This document shows positions 8,388-17,135 of a stretch of 64,000 nt of DNA, one piece after another. Under the pieces are notes generated by a model, which was not told the DNA's origin, did no database searches, and saw only the letters and a program-made list of their open reading frames with translations. A program made the position numbers and the translations under genes. The stretch is from the NCBI RefSeq assembly GCF_000403645.1, contig NC_021313.1, positions 1,569,014-1,633,013 of the forward strand, given 5' to 3'. The stretch is from Salinarchaeum sp. Harcht-Bsk1 (GTDB lineage Archaea; Halobacteriota; Halobacteria; Halobacteriales; Salinarchaeaceae). The stretch's first letter is position 1. Each line of letters begins with the position of its first letter.

Positions 8388-9977
8388 ATGAAGGTACTCG
8401 TCACGGACCCGATCGCGGACGAGGGTATCGCAAAGCTCCGCGAGGCGGGCCACGAGGTCGAGACGGCCTACGACGTGGAGGGCGACGCCCTCCTCGAGGC
8501 AATCGCGGACGCCAACGCGCTGATCGTCCGCTCGGGCACCGACGTCGACGAGGCGGTGTTCGACGCCGCCGAGGAACTGATCATCGTCGGCCGCGCGGGC
8601 ATCGGCGTCGACAACATCGACATCGACGCGGCGACGGACCACGGCGTCATCGTCGCGAACGCGCCGGATCCGAACGTCCGCGCGACCGCAGAGCACACGG
8701 TCGGCATGATCTTCGCCGCCGCGCGGTCGATCCCGCAGGCCCACAGCCGCCTCCAGGACGGTGAGTGGGCGAAGAGCGAGTACCTCGGCACCGAGCTCAA
8801 CGGCAAGACGCTCGGCGTCGTCGGCCTCGGCCGCGTCGGCCAGCAGGTCGCGAAGAAGCTCGACTCGCTCGGGATGGACGTCGTCGCGTTCGACCCCTAC
8901 ATCTCCGCGGAGCGCGCCGAGCAGATCGGCGCGGAGCTCTACGAGGACCTCCAGGATGCGCTCGCCGAGACCGACGTCGCGACGGTCCACACGCCGCTGA
9001 CGCCCGACACCGAGGGCCTGCTCGGCGAGGAGGAGTTCGCACAGCTCGAGGACGGCTACGTGATCAACTGCGCCCGCGGCGGCATCCTCGACGAGGACGC
9101 GCTCGCGGCGGCCGTCGGCGACGGCGTCATGGCGGGCGCCGCACTCGACGTCTACGAGTCCGAGCCGCTCGCCGAGGACTCCCCGCTGCTCGACGTCGAC
9201 GAGATCGTCACGACGCCCCACCTCGGCGCGAGCACCGCGGCGGCCCAGACCGGCGTCGCGACACTCACCGCCGACCAGGTCCTCGCCGCCTTCGAGGGCG
9301 AGCCAGTCCTCAACGCCCTGAACGCGCCCTCCGTCGACGAGAGCGCGTTCCCGCGCATCGAGCCGTACATCGACCTCGCGGACACCGCCGGCAAGATCGC
9401 CGCCCAGCTGTTCGACGGCCGCGTCGAGTCCGTCGAAGTCCGCTACGAGGGCGACATCGCCGAGGAGGACGTGGACCTCGTCACGGCCTCGGCGCTCAAG
9501 GGCGTCTTCGAGCCCCTGGAGTGGCAGGTCAACGCCGTCAATGCGCCGCAGGTCGCGGAGGATCGTGGCGTCGACGTGACCGAGTCCAAGTCCCACCAGA
9601 CCGAGGACTTCCAGAGCGTCGTCCGCGTCACCGTCGCCAACAACGGCGACGAGATCAGCGTCGACGGCACGCTCTTCGCCGGCGACGACCCGCGGATCGT
9701 CCGCATCGACGGTTACCGCGTCGACGCTATTCCATACGGCACGATGCTCGTTGCCCGGAACCGCGACGAACCCGGCGTCATCGGCCTGATCGGCACGACG
9801 CTCGGCCAGCACGACGTCAACATCGCCGGGATGTTCAACGCTCGCGAGACGATCGGCGGCGAGGCGCTGACGGTCTACAACCTCGACGACCCGGTGCCGG
9901 ACGAGGTCGCCGAAGAACTGCACGCCGACGACCGGATCACGGACGTGCGCGAGATCACGCTCGACGGCCGGGACTGA
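8388..9977 (+). CDS. serA: D-3-phosphoglycerate dehydrogenase
   Basis: The 529-residue enzyme oxidises 3-phosphoglycerate to 3-phosphohydroxypyruvate with NAD+, the first step of serine synthesis. The Rossmann motif GLGRVG lies at residues 146-151. The catalytic arginine lies in NCARGGILDE (about 233) and the histidine in TPHLGAST (about 283). An allosteric-substrate-binding domain and a C-terminal ACT domain (from about residue 455, LVARNRDEPGVIGLIGTTLG) complete the long form of the enzyme. The ACT domain suggests feedback by serine. The ATG fits a start directly after GGGAGGT; the upstream in-frame extension is arginine-rich antisense sequence and was not used. Confidence 0.97.
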   Translation: MKVLVTDPIADEGIAKLREAGHEVETAYDVEGDALLEAIADANALIVRSGTDVDEAVFDAAEELIIVGRAGIGVDNIDIDAATDHGVIVANAPDPNVRATAEHTVGMIFAAARSIPQAHSRLQDGEWAKSEYLGTELNGKTLGVVGLGRVGQQVAKKLDSLGMDVVAFDPYISAERAEQIGAELYEDLQDALAETDVATVHTPLTPDTEGLLGEEEFAQLEDGYVINCARGGILDEDALAAAVGDGVMAGAALDVYESEPLAEDSPLLDVDEIVTTPHLGASTAAAQTGVATLTADQVLAAFEGEPVLNALNAPSVDESAFPRIEPYIDLADTAGKIAAQLFDGRVESVEVRYEGDIAEEDVDLVTASALKGVFEPLEWQVNAVNAPQVAEDRGVDVTESKSHQTEDFQSVVRVTVANNGDEISVDGTLFAGDDPRIVRIDGYRVDAIPYGTMLVARNRDEPGVIGLIGTTLGQHDVNIAGMFNARETIGGEALTVYNLDDPVPDEVAEELHADDRITDVREITLDGRD

Positions 9978-10086
9978 ATTTCGACGGCCGGGACCGACTT
10001 CGGCAGGTTGCTTCGAGCGGACCGCCGCGGGTCCCAGAGAGCAGGAGGAAGGAAGCAGCGACGGCAGCGCGACAGTTCGAACGCGT

Positions 10087-10353
10087 CTATCCTAACAGCC
10101 CGAACAGCCCGGACCGATCATTCTGACGCTCGGCAGGGACGTCGTAGGACTCCCGATCCAGGATCGCCTCGTACTGGCGGCGAACCGCCTCGATCTCGGC
10201 GTCCTTGCGTTCGAGTTCTGTTTCTAGCTGGCTGACACGCGAGCGGAGGCGGCTGACCTCGCCCGACCCGTTGATTTCCTCGGCAGCCTGTGCGGCAGCG
10301 GGGGGATCGCCGCTCCCGCTTGCGGTCGTGCCGTCCTCGGGAGGTGCGGACAT
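10087..10353 (-). CDS. small coiled-coil protein
   Basis: The 88-residue protein has a low-complexity start (GTTASGSGDPPAAAQAAEE). A single coiled coil from about residue 30 to 66 (VSRLRSRVSQLETELERKD and IEAVRRQYEAILD) follows, and the end NDRSGLFGLLG is hydrophobic. I do not recognise a named family with certainty. It lies downstream of thrC on the same strand with 147 bp between them, and is convergent with serA. Oligomerisation or a scaffold role is an inference from the heptads. Confidence 0.7.
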   Translation of the reverse strand: MSAPPEDGTTASGSGDPPAAAQAAEEINGSGEVSRLRSRVSQLETELERKDAEIEAVRRQYEAILDRESYDVPAERQNDRSGLFGLLG

Positions 10354-10499
10354 GGCGACACACGTCCAGGGGGCGATCCGTCAAAAGGGTTTGTCAGACG
10401 ATCGTCACACGGCGCTGCCCGCGGGCGATTCGGCGGCGAAAAGTGGGGGTCGTTCGGCGATCTATGCGAGCGCCAGCGAGTCCGACTCGTCGCTCGCGG

Positions 10500-11759
10500 C
10501 TACTCGCCCAGGTGCTCCAGGACGCCTTCCGTGTTCCCGGGTACAGGCTCCGGATCCGCGCCGGCCGCCGCGGCCGCGTCGGGGTCCTTCAGCAGGTGGC
10601 CGGTCGTGAGGCAAACGACCTGCTCGTCGTCGCCCACGACGCCACGGTCGCGAAGTTCCCGGAGGCCGGCCAGCGACGCCGCAGAGGCGGGCTCGACGCC
10701 GACGCCCTCCTCGGCGAGGTCGCGCTGCGCGGCGGTGATCGCCTCGTCGTCGACGGCGACCGCGGTGCCGCCGGTCTCGCGGATCCCCGGCAGCGCCTTC
10801 GGCGCGTTGACGGGGTTGCCGATCCGGATCGCGGTGGCGATCGTCTCGACCTCGTCCCAGCGCTCGACGTGGTCCCAGCCGTTCTCGATGGCTTCGACCA
10901 TCGGCGCAGCGCCGCTGGCCTGGACGCCGGTGAGCTTCGGCACTTGCTCGGGGTCGAGCTCGCCGGCCTGGACGAGTTCGCGGAAACACTTGTACAGCGC
11001 CGCGGTGTTGCCGGCGTTGCCGACGGGGAGGACGATCCGGTCGGGGTACTCGCCGAGACGCTCGTGGTGGGTTTCGAGGATCTCGAGGCCGATCGTCTTC
11101 TGGCCCTCCAGGCGGAACGGGTTGAGCGAGTTGAGGAGGTAGGCCTCCCCGCGCTCGGCGAGGTCCTGGACGATGTCGAGACAGACGTCGAAGTTGCCGT
11201 CGACCTCGAGAATCCGGGCGCCGTGGAGGCTCGCCTGCGCGACCTTCCCGGCGGCGACCTTCCCCGCCGGGAGGAGGACGAGCGTCTCCATCCCGCCGCG
11301 GGCGCCGTAGGCTGCCAGCGCGGCGGAGGTGTTCCCCGTCGACGCGCAGGCGAGGCGGCCCACGCCGAGCTCCTTCGCGGCGCCGACGCCGACGGTCATC
11401 CCCCGGTCCTTGAACGATCCGGTGCCGTTCATCCCCTCGTGCTTGATCTGGAGCGAGTCGACGCCGACCGACTCCTCCAGGCGCGGGACGGTGTACAGCG
11501 GCGTGTTCCCCTCCTCGATGGAGACGTGCTTGGGGACCGGCAGGGCGTCCTCGTAGCGCCAGACGCCGCTGCCCGAGAAGTCGTCGAAGGTCGGCGGCTC
11601 GGCGTAGCGCGCTTCCAGCAGGCCGTCGCAGTCGGGGCAGGTGTACACCACGTCGTCGAACGGCGCGAGGGTCTCGCCGCACTCGATGCAGGCCAGCCAG
11701 ACGCCGTCGTCGGCGACGTCGGGCGTCGCGGACGCGGGCTCCGTGAGAGACAGGCTCAT
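10500..11759 (-). CDS. thrC: threonine synthase
   Basis: The 419-residue PLP enzyme converts O-phosphohomoserine to threonine. An N-terminal zinc-ribbon-like segment has cysteines at about 24, 27, 41 and 44 (ACIECGETL / YTCPDCDG). The PLP lysine is in GTGSFKDRGM at about residue 117, and GNAGNTAALYK supplies the phosphate loop. The start MSLSLTEPAS at 11759 was preferred over an ATG nine codons upstream because it gives the usual length. Repeat element A lies about 110 bp upstream. Confidence 0.96.
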   Translation of the reverse strand: MSLSLTEPASATPDVADDGVWLACIECGETLAPFDDVVYTCPDCDGLLEARYAEPPTFDDFSGSGVWRYEDALPVPKHVSIEEGNTPLYTVPRLEESVGVDSLQIKHEGMNGTGSFKDRGMTVGVGAAKELGVGRLACASTGNTSAALAAYGARGGMETLVLLPAGKVAAGKVAQASLHGARILEVDGNFDVCLDIVQDLAERGEAYLLNSLNPFRLEGQKTIGLEILETHHERLGEYPDRIVLPVGNAGNTAALYKCFRELVQAGELDPEQVPKLTGVQASGAAPMVEAIENGWDHVERWDEVETIATAIRIGNPVNAPKALPGIRETGGTAVAVDDEAITAAQRDLAEEGVGVEPASAASLAGLRELRDRGVVGDDEQVVCLTTGHLLKDPDAAAAAGADPEPVPGNTEGVLEHLGE

Positions 11760-11871
11760 TGGCAGGGAATTGCGGGCCGCGGGCAAAAGCGAGGCGGTTC
11801 GCGGCTTTGGGATGGTGTCGATGTAGGAACGGTTGTCGTGTCGTGAACCGCTACCGCGGGCACAGCATCCT

Positions 11872-12329
11872 CGAAAGCCCCCGGCCGCTCGTGCCCGCTC
11901 ACTCGCTGCGCGCGGCCTCGCTATCGCTCGGCCGTGCTACCGTCGTGACCGAACACGAGCGGTCGGCCCCTTTCAGTCCCGCCCGCCTCACACCTCCCCA
12001 GCCTTCTGCGCTGCTCACTCAGTCGCTGACGCTCCCTCGCTCCGCTGCTCGGCCCTCGCACGATGTCTGCGATTGGCTGCTCGCCCGCTTCGGGGCTCGC
12101 AGCCACCGTCGGAGCAAGCTCCGACGAGGTTCGCCTCGCGCTGCTCGGCTCACCATCGCGAGCGCGCGCCGGCGTGGTCCACGTGGTATAGCGCACTTCG
12201 GAAAACCATCCGGGCGGGACTGGAAGGGGCCGACCGCTCGCCGATTGAAACGAAGCAAGCACTGGACCGAGCGGAGCGAGGGAAGCGCGCAGCGAGTTAG
12301 AATCGGCGAGCGGGAGGGGGCTTCCAAGG
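11872..12329. repeat. dispersed palindromic element, copy A
   Basis: A noncoding block of about 458 bp lies between thrC and the TrmB-type regulator. Its ends are CGAAAGCCCCC on the left and GGGGGCTTCCAAGG on the right. Inside, 29-nt inverted arms lie at 11956-11984 and 12212-12240; they begin CGAGCGGTCGGCCCCTT on the left and pair with one mismatch. The core between them carries CCTCCCCAGCCTTCTGCGCT and a hairpin GTCGGAGC-AA-GCTCCGAC (12108-12125). The same blocks recur in copies B, C and D. The long open frames crossing it are arginine-rich and not conserved in frame. Confidence 0.9.
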
Positions 12330-12379
12330 CGGTCGTTGGTGTGCAATCGACGATAGAGGATTGCAAATTAAGCCAACTC

Positions 12380-12760
12380 TCACTCCGATTCGGCCTCGAA
12401 CTCGTCGATGACGCCGTGAACGGTCTCCGTCCAGGCGTCGAGCGCGTCGTGGAGCATCGCCTTGGCGTCTGGCAGCGGCACTGCGGTGTACTGGTAGACG
12501 TAGCCGCCGGGGTCGAGCAGCCGGCGGTCCCGTTTCACGAGCCCCTTGTCGAGCAGCGCGGTCAGCGACCGGTTGACGTTCGAGCGGTCGCGGTCGAGGA
12601 CGTCCGCGAGTTCCTCGGCGGTCGTACCGGGGTGGTCGAGCAGGGTGAGATACGTCCGCGTCTCGTGTTGCTGGATCCCGAACACGCAGGTCATCACCGC
12701 GTCGAACGACGGATCCGCGGCCTCCATCAGCGAACGCATGTCGTGATCGGGCTCGCTCAT
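12380..12760 (-). CDS. TrmB/MarR-type winged-helix transcription regulator
   Basis: The 126-residue protein contains a winged helix at about residues 22-92: ETRTYLTLLDHPGTTAEELADVLD, then RDRSNVNRSLTALLDKGLVKR as recognition helix and turn, then RRLLDPGGYVYQYTAVP as wing. A C-terminal helix (AMLHDALDAWTETVHGVIDEF) probably forms the dimer interface. The ATG at 12760 follows a proline-rich upstream frame that was rejected. The target is unknown. No effector domain is present, unlike full-length TrmB proteins. Confidence 0.8.
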   Translation of the reverse strand: MSEPDHDMRSLMEAADPSFDAVMTCVFGIQQHETRTYLTLLDHPGTTAEELADVLDRDRSNVNRSLTALLDKGLVKRDRRLLDPGGYVYQYTAVPLPDAKAMLHDALDAWTETVHGVIDEFEAESE

Positions 12761-12863
12761 CGGTCGCGGTTTGGGCGGGGGAGGTCCTAAGCGTGTTCCC
12801 CGAGGGCGATCGAAACGAGTCATCGCAGCGAGCGATCCACGCCGCGGAATGCAGCAACGACCG

Positions 12864-13103
12864 TCAGTCGGCGCTCGCGTACCCCTGGTTGTGGATGCAC
12901 TGGCGCATCTCATCCTCGGACTCGTGGGTGTGGAGCGTCGTCGGCGTGTCGCAGTAGTACTGTGAGCCGTCGTGGCGCAAAGTGACCTCGTGGTCGGCCC
13001 CGAGCACCTCCGTGCTGACGACGACGCGACGACCCTCCCGAAGTGCGTCGAGGATCTCGTCGGCGGTGATCTCTCCCGCCTCGACGCGGAGTGGCCCTGC
13101 CAT
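12864..13103 (-). CDS. small conserved haloarchaeal protein
   Basis: A 79-residue protein (MAGPLRVEAGEITADEILDA...) carries an early helix. A strand pair follows (RRVVVSTEVLGADHEVTLRH), and then a segment with two cysteines (QYYCDTPTTLHTHESEDEMRQCIHNQGYASAD). The histidine- and cysteine-containing half could bind a metal, but no canonical motif is complete. I do not recognise the function. It is divergent from the PAP2 gene, about 105 bp away, and tandem with the TrmB-type regulator. Confidence 0.65.
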   Translation of the reverse strand: MAGPLRVEAGEITADEILDALREGRRVVVSTEVLGADHEVTLRHDGSQYYCDTPTTLHTHESEDEMRQCIHNQGYASAD

Positions 13104-13208
13104 GGACGAACCGTTCGTGGGGCCGGTACTTCGTTCCTCCCGTTGTGGCCGTGGCGTCCCGCTCGCGAATCGGCGCACTTTTACTCGGCGGTGACGGACG
13201 TGAACGGT

Positions 13209-14057
13209 ATGCCGGTCGTTCCGTGGGAGGTCATCGGGTACACCCTCGGGCCGACCATCGCCGTCGTCGTCGTTTTCGCGGTCCTGACCGGGTGGCACCG
13301 GCACGCGAAGACTGCGATGGCGGGGGACCTCCGGGGCCGCGCCATCGAGTTGTCGCCCTACGCGGGTGTCCTCGTGCTGGTCCTGCTGTTAAACGCGTTC
13401 GTTCGACCGCGCGTCGACGAGTTCTCCTCGGCGTTCGCGATCGCCTTCACCGACAACATCCAGGGGTTCGAGGGCAACTTCGTCGCACTCCTGCAGGACG
13501 CGATTCCCGAACCGATGTTCCTGTACTTCTCGGCGGTGTACGTCGTCGGCTACGGCGCCCTGTTACTGTACCCGCCGATCGCCTACGTGGTGATCGACGA
13601 CCTGCTCAAGCCCGCGATGTTGTTCGTGGCCTACGCGGTGAACTACTTCACCGGCGCCCTGCTGTACGTCGTCTTCGCCGTGTATGGGCCGCGAAACCTC
13701 CAGGTCGGCCGCGTCGAGGCGCCGCTGTTCGAGGAGTTCCCCGACATCATGTACCTCACGAGCGCGATCAACACGAACTCGAACGCGTTCCCGTCGCTGC
13801 ACACCTCGATGGCGGTGACGGTGCTCATCTTCGCGTGGTTCACCCGCGAGGAGTACCCGATCTGGACGGTGATCGCCTCGATCCTGGCGCCGAGCGTCGT
13901 GCTCGCGACGATGGCGCTCGGGATTCACTGGTTCACCGACGTCATCGCCGGCGTCGCACTCGCGGTGTTCAGCGTCGGCGCGGCGCAGTGGATCGTCCCG
14001 CGAGTCCGCGGCGAGGTCGACGACGATCGCCGGCCGCTCGATCCGGTGCGGCTCTGA
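13209..14057 (+). CDS. PAP2-superfamily membrane lipid enzyme
   Basis: The 282-residue integral membrane protein has about six to seven helices. The phosphatase/transferase motifs appear as SLHTSMAV (196-203) and GIHWFTDVIAG (238-248), giving the histidine and aspartate-histidine pair of the type 2 phosphatidic-acid-phosphatase fold. YGPRNLQ near 159 is in the place of the first motif. The pattern resembles inositol-phosphotransferase (AUR1-like) members more than classical PSGH phosphatases. It probably acts on a lipid phosphate or head group at the membrane; the substrate is unknown. Confidence 0.85.
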   Translation: MPVVPWEVIGYTLGPTIAVVVVFAVLTGWHRHAKTAMAGDLRGRAIELSPYAGVLVLVLLLNAFVRPRVDEFSSAFAIAFTDNIQGFEGNFVALLQDAIPEPMFLYFSAVYVVGYGALLLYPPIAYVVIDDLLKPAMLFVAYAVNYFTGALLYVVFAVYGPRNLQVGRVEAPLFEEFPDIMYLTSAINTNSNAFPSLHTSMAVTVLIFAWFTREEYPIWTVIASILAPSVVLATMALGIHWFTDVIAGVALAVFSVGAAQWIVPRVRGEVDDDRRPLDPVRL

Positions 14058-14114
14058 GTCGGTACGGCGCGACGCCCACGGCGCGAGCGGCGCCGATCGG
14101 CGATGAGTCGCCGG

Positions 14115-15059
14115 TCAGCGCACGATCGCACAGGCCGCCACGTCCGGGAGCCCGATCGAGCGGGTCCGCCAGCCGTCGCCAGCGTCGGCGAGCACCGTGC
14201 CGTCGGCTGCGACGGCGAAGGTGGGCGGCGTCCCCTCGGCACCAGCAGCGTCGTCCCCGGTGCCGTAGGCGATCCCGGCGACCGGCGCTCGCGCGGGCCA
14301 GTCGGTCGAGGTCCAGCCGTCGTCGGTCCGGGCCAAGAGGTCCTTGCCGCTGGCGGCGTGGACGCGCTGCTCGCCGTCGGCCGTGGGTTCGCCGGCCGCG
14401 GACGCCGATTCGCCGGCGGCAGCGACGACGTCGAACGGCCCCTCGCGCTCCTCGACCCACCCCGGACCGAGGCGGAAGAGCCCATCTGCAGTCGCGGCGA
14501 AGGGACCGACCGCCTCGACGCCACCAGGAGCAGCGACGTCGCGCACGTCGTCGAGGCCGACGTGTTCGATCGCGTCCGTGTCGACCCGGTAGACGCCGTC
14601 CGCGGCAGCGAGGAGTCGGCCCCCGGCGGCGCGGACGTCCGCCTCGCCGATCGCACGCCAGGCGACTGCCGTCGCGGATCCCGAATCGGCCGCTGGGGCG
14701 GCGTCGAGCACCGAGGCCATCGGTGCGCGCCGAACCGCCCCGTCGGCTCCGGCGGCGATGACGGCGTCCCCGGTGATCGTGACCGCATCCGTCGGGCCGG
14801 CGTCCGTCGGCACGGTTCCAACCGTCTCCGCGACGCGGTCGGCGCCGAGGGCGACGACGAGGAGGTCCTCGGGCGTCGCGGCGAGTACCCGGCCGTCGCC
14901 GAGTGCGGCGACGTCCCGCACCGGGTCGCGGAGCGCCAGTCCGAACTCGCCGATCACGTCCGCCGAGATGCCGACCACCGCGAGTCCCTGGGCCGTGGCG
15001 ACGGCGAGTCTGCTCCGGCCGGCGCTGGTCTCGTAGACGCGCTTCTCGGCGATGTCCAT
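14115..15059 (-). CDS. HVO_0234-type beta-propeller protein
   Basis: A 314-residue protein is rich in repeated short strand units (VRDVAALGDGRVLAATPEDL; VRAAGGRLLAAADGVYRV; VEAVGPFAATADGLFRL; FAVAADGTVLADAGDGW), as expected for a propeller of six or seven blades. No signal peptide is seen. The family is a conserved haloarchaeal one of unknown biochemical role. Alanine- and glycine-rich linkers such as AAGESASAAGEPTADGEQ are low complexity. It is divergent from the DUF4260-like gene by about 100 bp. Confidence 0.8.
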   Translation of the reverse strand: MDIAEKRVYETSAGRSRLAVATAQGLAVVGISADVIGEFGLALRDPVRDVAALGDGRVLAATPEDLLVVALGADRVAETVGTVPTDAGPTDAVTITGDAVIAAGADGAVRRAPMASVLDAAPAADSGSATAVAWRAIGEADVRAAGGRLLAAADGVYRVDTDAIEHVGLDDVRDVAAPGGVEAVGPFAATADGLFRLGPGWVEEREGPFDVVAAAGESASAAGEPTADGEQRVHAASGKDLLARTDDGWTSTDWPARAPVAGIAYGTGDDAAGAEGTPPTFAVAADGTVLADAGDGWRTRSIGLPDVAACAIVR

Positions 15060-15159
15060 GCACGTCGATCGTGGCAGGGAGGAGGAAAGCGTTCCGTTGG
15101 GCGGCAGGAGCCGGGAGCCCGACGTACACGCTTATCTCGGGGGCAGGCGATCCGGGCAC

Positions 15160-15519
15160 ATGGACACGAGGCTGTACCTGCGGTTCGAGGCGGTCGGGAT
15201 CGCGGTCGCGACGATCGCCGCATACCAGCAGTTCGGCGGCGGACTCCTGCTGTTCGTGCTCCTCCTGTTCGCCCCCGACGTCGCCGCGGTCGGCTACTTG
15301 CTCGGCGACGACATCGGCGCGGTCACCTACAACCTCGCGCACGTCTACGTCTGGCCACTCGGACTCGTGGGGGTGGGGCTCTGGAGCGGTTCGGGGCTGG
15401 CCGTCAGCGGCGGGCTGATCTGGACGTTCCACGTCGCGATGGACCGCTCGATCGGCTACGGGCTCAAAGCCGGGAGCTTCCGGGAGACCCACCTCGGGCG
15501 AATTGGACGGTCGGGCTGA
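15160..15519 (+). CDS. DUF4260-type small membrane protein
   Basis: The 119-residue protein has four hydrophobic segments (about residues 9-27, 28-47, 60-80 and 82-95). A polar end containing MDRSIGYGLKAGSFRETHLG follows; HVAMDRSIGYGLK is the conserved C-terminal signature of the DUF4260 family as I know it. No catalytic activity is established. The ATG follows a short leader with CTTATC (15131-15136) about 27 bases before the start, a plausible TATA-like box. Confidence 0.8.
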   Translation: MDTRLYLRFEAVGIAVATIAAYQQFGGGLLLFVLLLFAPDVAAVGYLLGDDIGAVTYNLAHVYVWPLGLVGVGLWSGSGLAVSGGLIWTFHVAMDRSIGYGLKAGSFRETHLGRIGRSG

Positions 15520-15645
15520 ACCGGTTCGGCGAACTGCGCGGCTCGACAGGTTCCCGACGGTACGGACGAATCACCGGCCAGAACTGCCCGTTCCGGCGGC
15601 CCAGGTCAACAGACTTACCTCAGTACCCGAGCAAGTCCCGTTCCG

Positions 15646-17007
15646 ATGCACTGGCTGTCCGCCCTGACGACGTCCGTGTCGGTCCTGCAGTCGGCAGACC
15701 TCTCTACGTCCACCGTCACGATCGCAGGCGCGGTCTCGATCGTCGTCTTGCTGGGACTCTCCGCTTTCTTCTCGTCCTCGGAGATCGCGATGTTCTCGCT
15801 GCCGGCGCACAAGATCGACAACCTCGTCGAGGAGGGCGTCGCCGGCGCGGCGACGCTGAAGGCGCTGAAGGACGATCCCCACCGCCTGCTCATCACCATC
15901 CTCGTCGGGAACAACATCGTCAACATCGCGATGTCCTCGATCGCGACGGGGCTGCTCGCCTACTACGTCACGCAGGGGCAGTCCGTCGTGATCGCGACCG
16001 TCGGGATCACGATGCTCGTCCTCATGTTCGGCGAGGCGGCGCCGAAGTCCTACGCCGTCGAGAACACCGAGTCCTGGGCGCTCCGGATCGCCCGCCCGCT
16101 GAAGCTCTCGGAGTACTTCCTGCTGCCGATGGTCGTCGTCGTCGACTACCTCACACGGATCCTCAACAGGGTGACCGGGGGTCGCTCCGCCATCGAGAGC
16201 ACGTACGTCACCCGCTCGGAGATCAAGGACATGATCGAGACCGGCGAGCGCGCCGGCGTCCTCGAGGAGGACGAACACGAGATGCTCCAGCGGATCTTCC
16301 GGTTCAACAACACCATCGCGAAGGAGGTCATGACGCCGCGCCTCGATATGACCGCCGTCTCGGTCGACGCCAGCGTCGACGAGGCGCTCACCACCTGCGT
16401 CCAGAGCGGCCACGCCCGGGTCCCCGTCTACGAGGGCAGCCTCGACAACGTGATCGGCGTCGTGCACATCCGGGACCTCGTCCGGGACACGCAGTACGGC
16501 GAGAACGACGTCGACGTCCGCGACCTCATCAACCCGACGCTGCACGTCCCCGAGTCCAAGAACGCCGACGAACTGCTCTCCGAGATGCGCGACGAGCGCG
16601 TCCACATGGTCGTCGTGATCGACGAGTTCGGCACCACGGAGGGGCTGATCACGATGGAGGACATGGTCGAGGAGATCGTCGGGGAGATCCTGGAGGGCGA
16701 GGAGGACGAACCGATCGAGCGCGTCGACGACGACACCGTCGTCGTGCGCGGCGAGGTCAACATCGAGGACGTCAACGAGGCGTTCGACGTGGAGATTCCC
16801 GAAGGGGAGGAGTTCGAGACGATCGCCGGTTTCATCTTCAACCGGGCGGGCCGACTCGTCGAGGCCGGCGAGGAGATCAGCTACGAGAACATCGACATCC
16901 GCGTCGAGCGCGTCGAGAACACCCGCATCCTCGAGGCCCGCCTCCACAAACACGAGGAGCTGGAGGCGAGCGACGACGAGGCGTCCGAGGAAGCGGCCGA
17001 GAACTGA
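15646..17007 (+). CDS. CNNM/HlyC-CorC-type membrane protein with CBS pair
   Basis: The 453-residue protein begins with an export or membrane segment and a CNNM (DUF21) transmembrane domain (about 20-190, including LSAFFSSSEIAMFSLPAHKI). Two CBS repeats follow (about 210-335: VMTPRLDMTAVSVDASVDEAL; VMVVIDEFGTTEG-type second half). It ends with a CorC_HlyC domain (from about 350: VVVRGEVNIEDVNEAFDVEIP). Relatives move or sense magnesium or cobalt; haemolysin is a legacy name. The acidic C-terminus is typical of halophiles. It is convergent with the phosphate permease. Confidence 0.92.
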   Translation: MHWLSALTTSVSVLQSADLSTSTVTIAGAVSIVVLLGLSAFFSSSEIAMFSLPAHKIDNLVEEGVAGAATLKALKDDPHRLLITILVGNNIVNIAMSSIATGLLAYYVTQGQSVVIATVGITMLVLMFGEAAPKSYAVENTESWALRIARPLKLSEYFLLPMVVVVDYLTRILNRVTGGRSAIESTYVTRSEIKDMIETGERAGVLEEDEHEMLQRIFRFNNTIAKEVMTPRLDMTAVSVDASVDEALTTCVQSGHARVPVYEGSLDNVIGVVHIRDLVRDTQYGENDVDVRDLINPTLHVPESKNADELLSEMRDERVHMVVVIDEFGTTEGLITMEDMVEEIVGEILEGEEDEPIERVDDDTVVVRGEVNIEDVNEAFDVEIPEGEEFETIAGFIFNRAGRLVEAGEEISYENIDIRVERVENTRILEARLHKHEELEASDDEASEEAAEN

Positions 17008-17135
17008 GTGGCCGGTAACTGAGCGGCCGAGCATCGCGTTCGCACGAACGAACCGCCGGGACTGCCGAGCACTGACCACCTGCGAAGCGATCGCCTCGGG
17101 CCCCAACCGCGGTGGATCGCGACTTCTCCGTGCAC

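Noticed and set aside
11872-12790. Long frames through element A
   Set aside because: They run through inverted repeats and hairpins, are not kept in frame in the other copies, and start in the thrC leader.
14103-17018. Very long plus-strand frame of about 970 codons across several genes
   Set aside because: It is arginine- and glycine-rich, lacks acidic bias, and covers well-supported genes in other frames. It is a product of high GC content.
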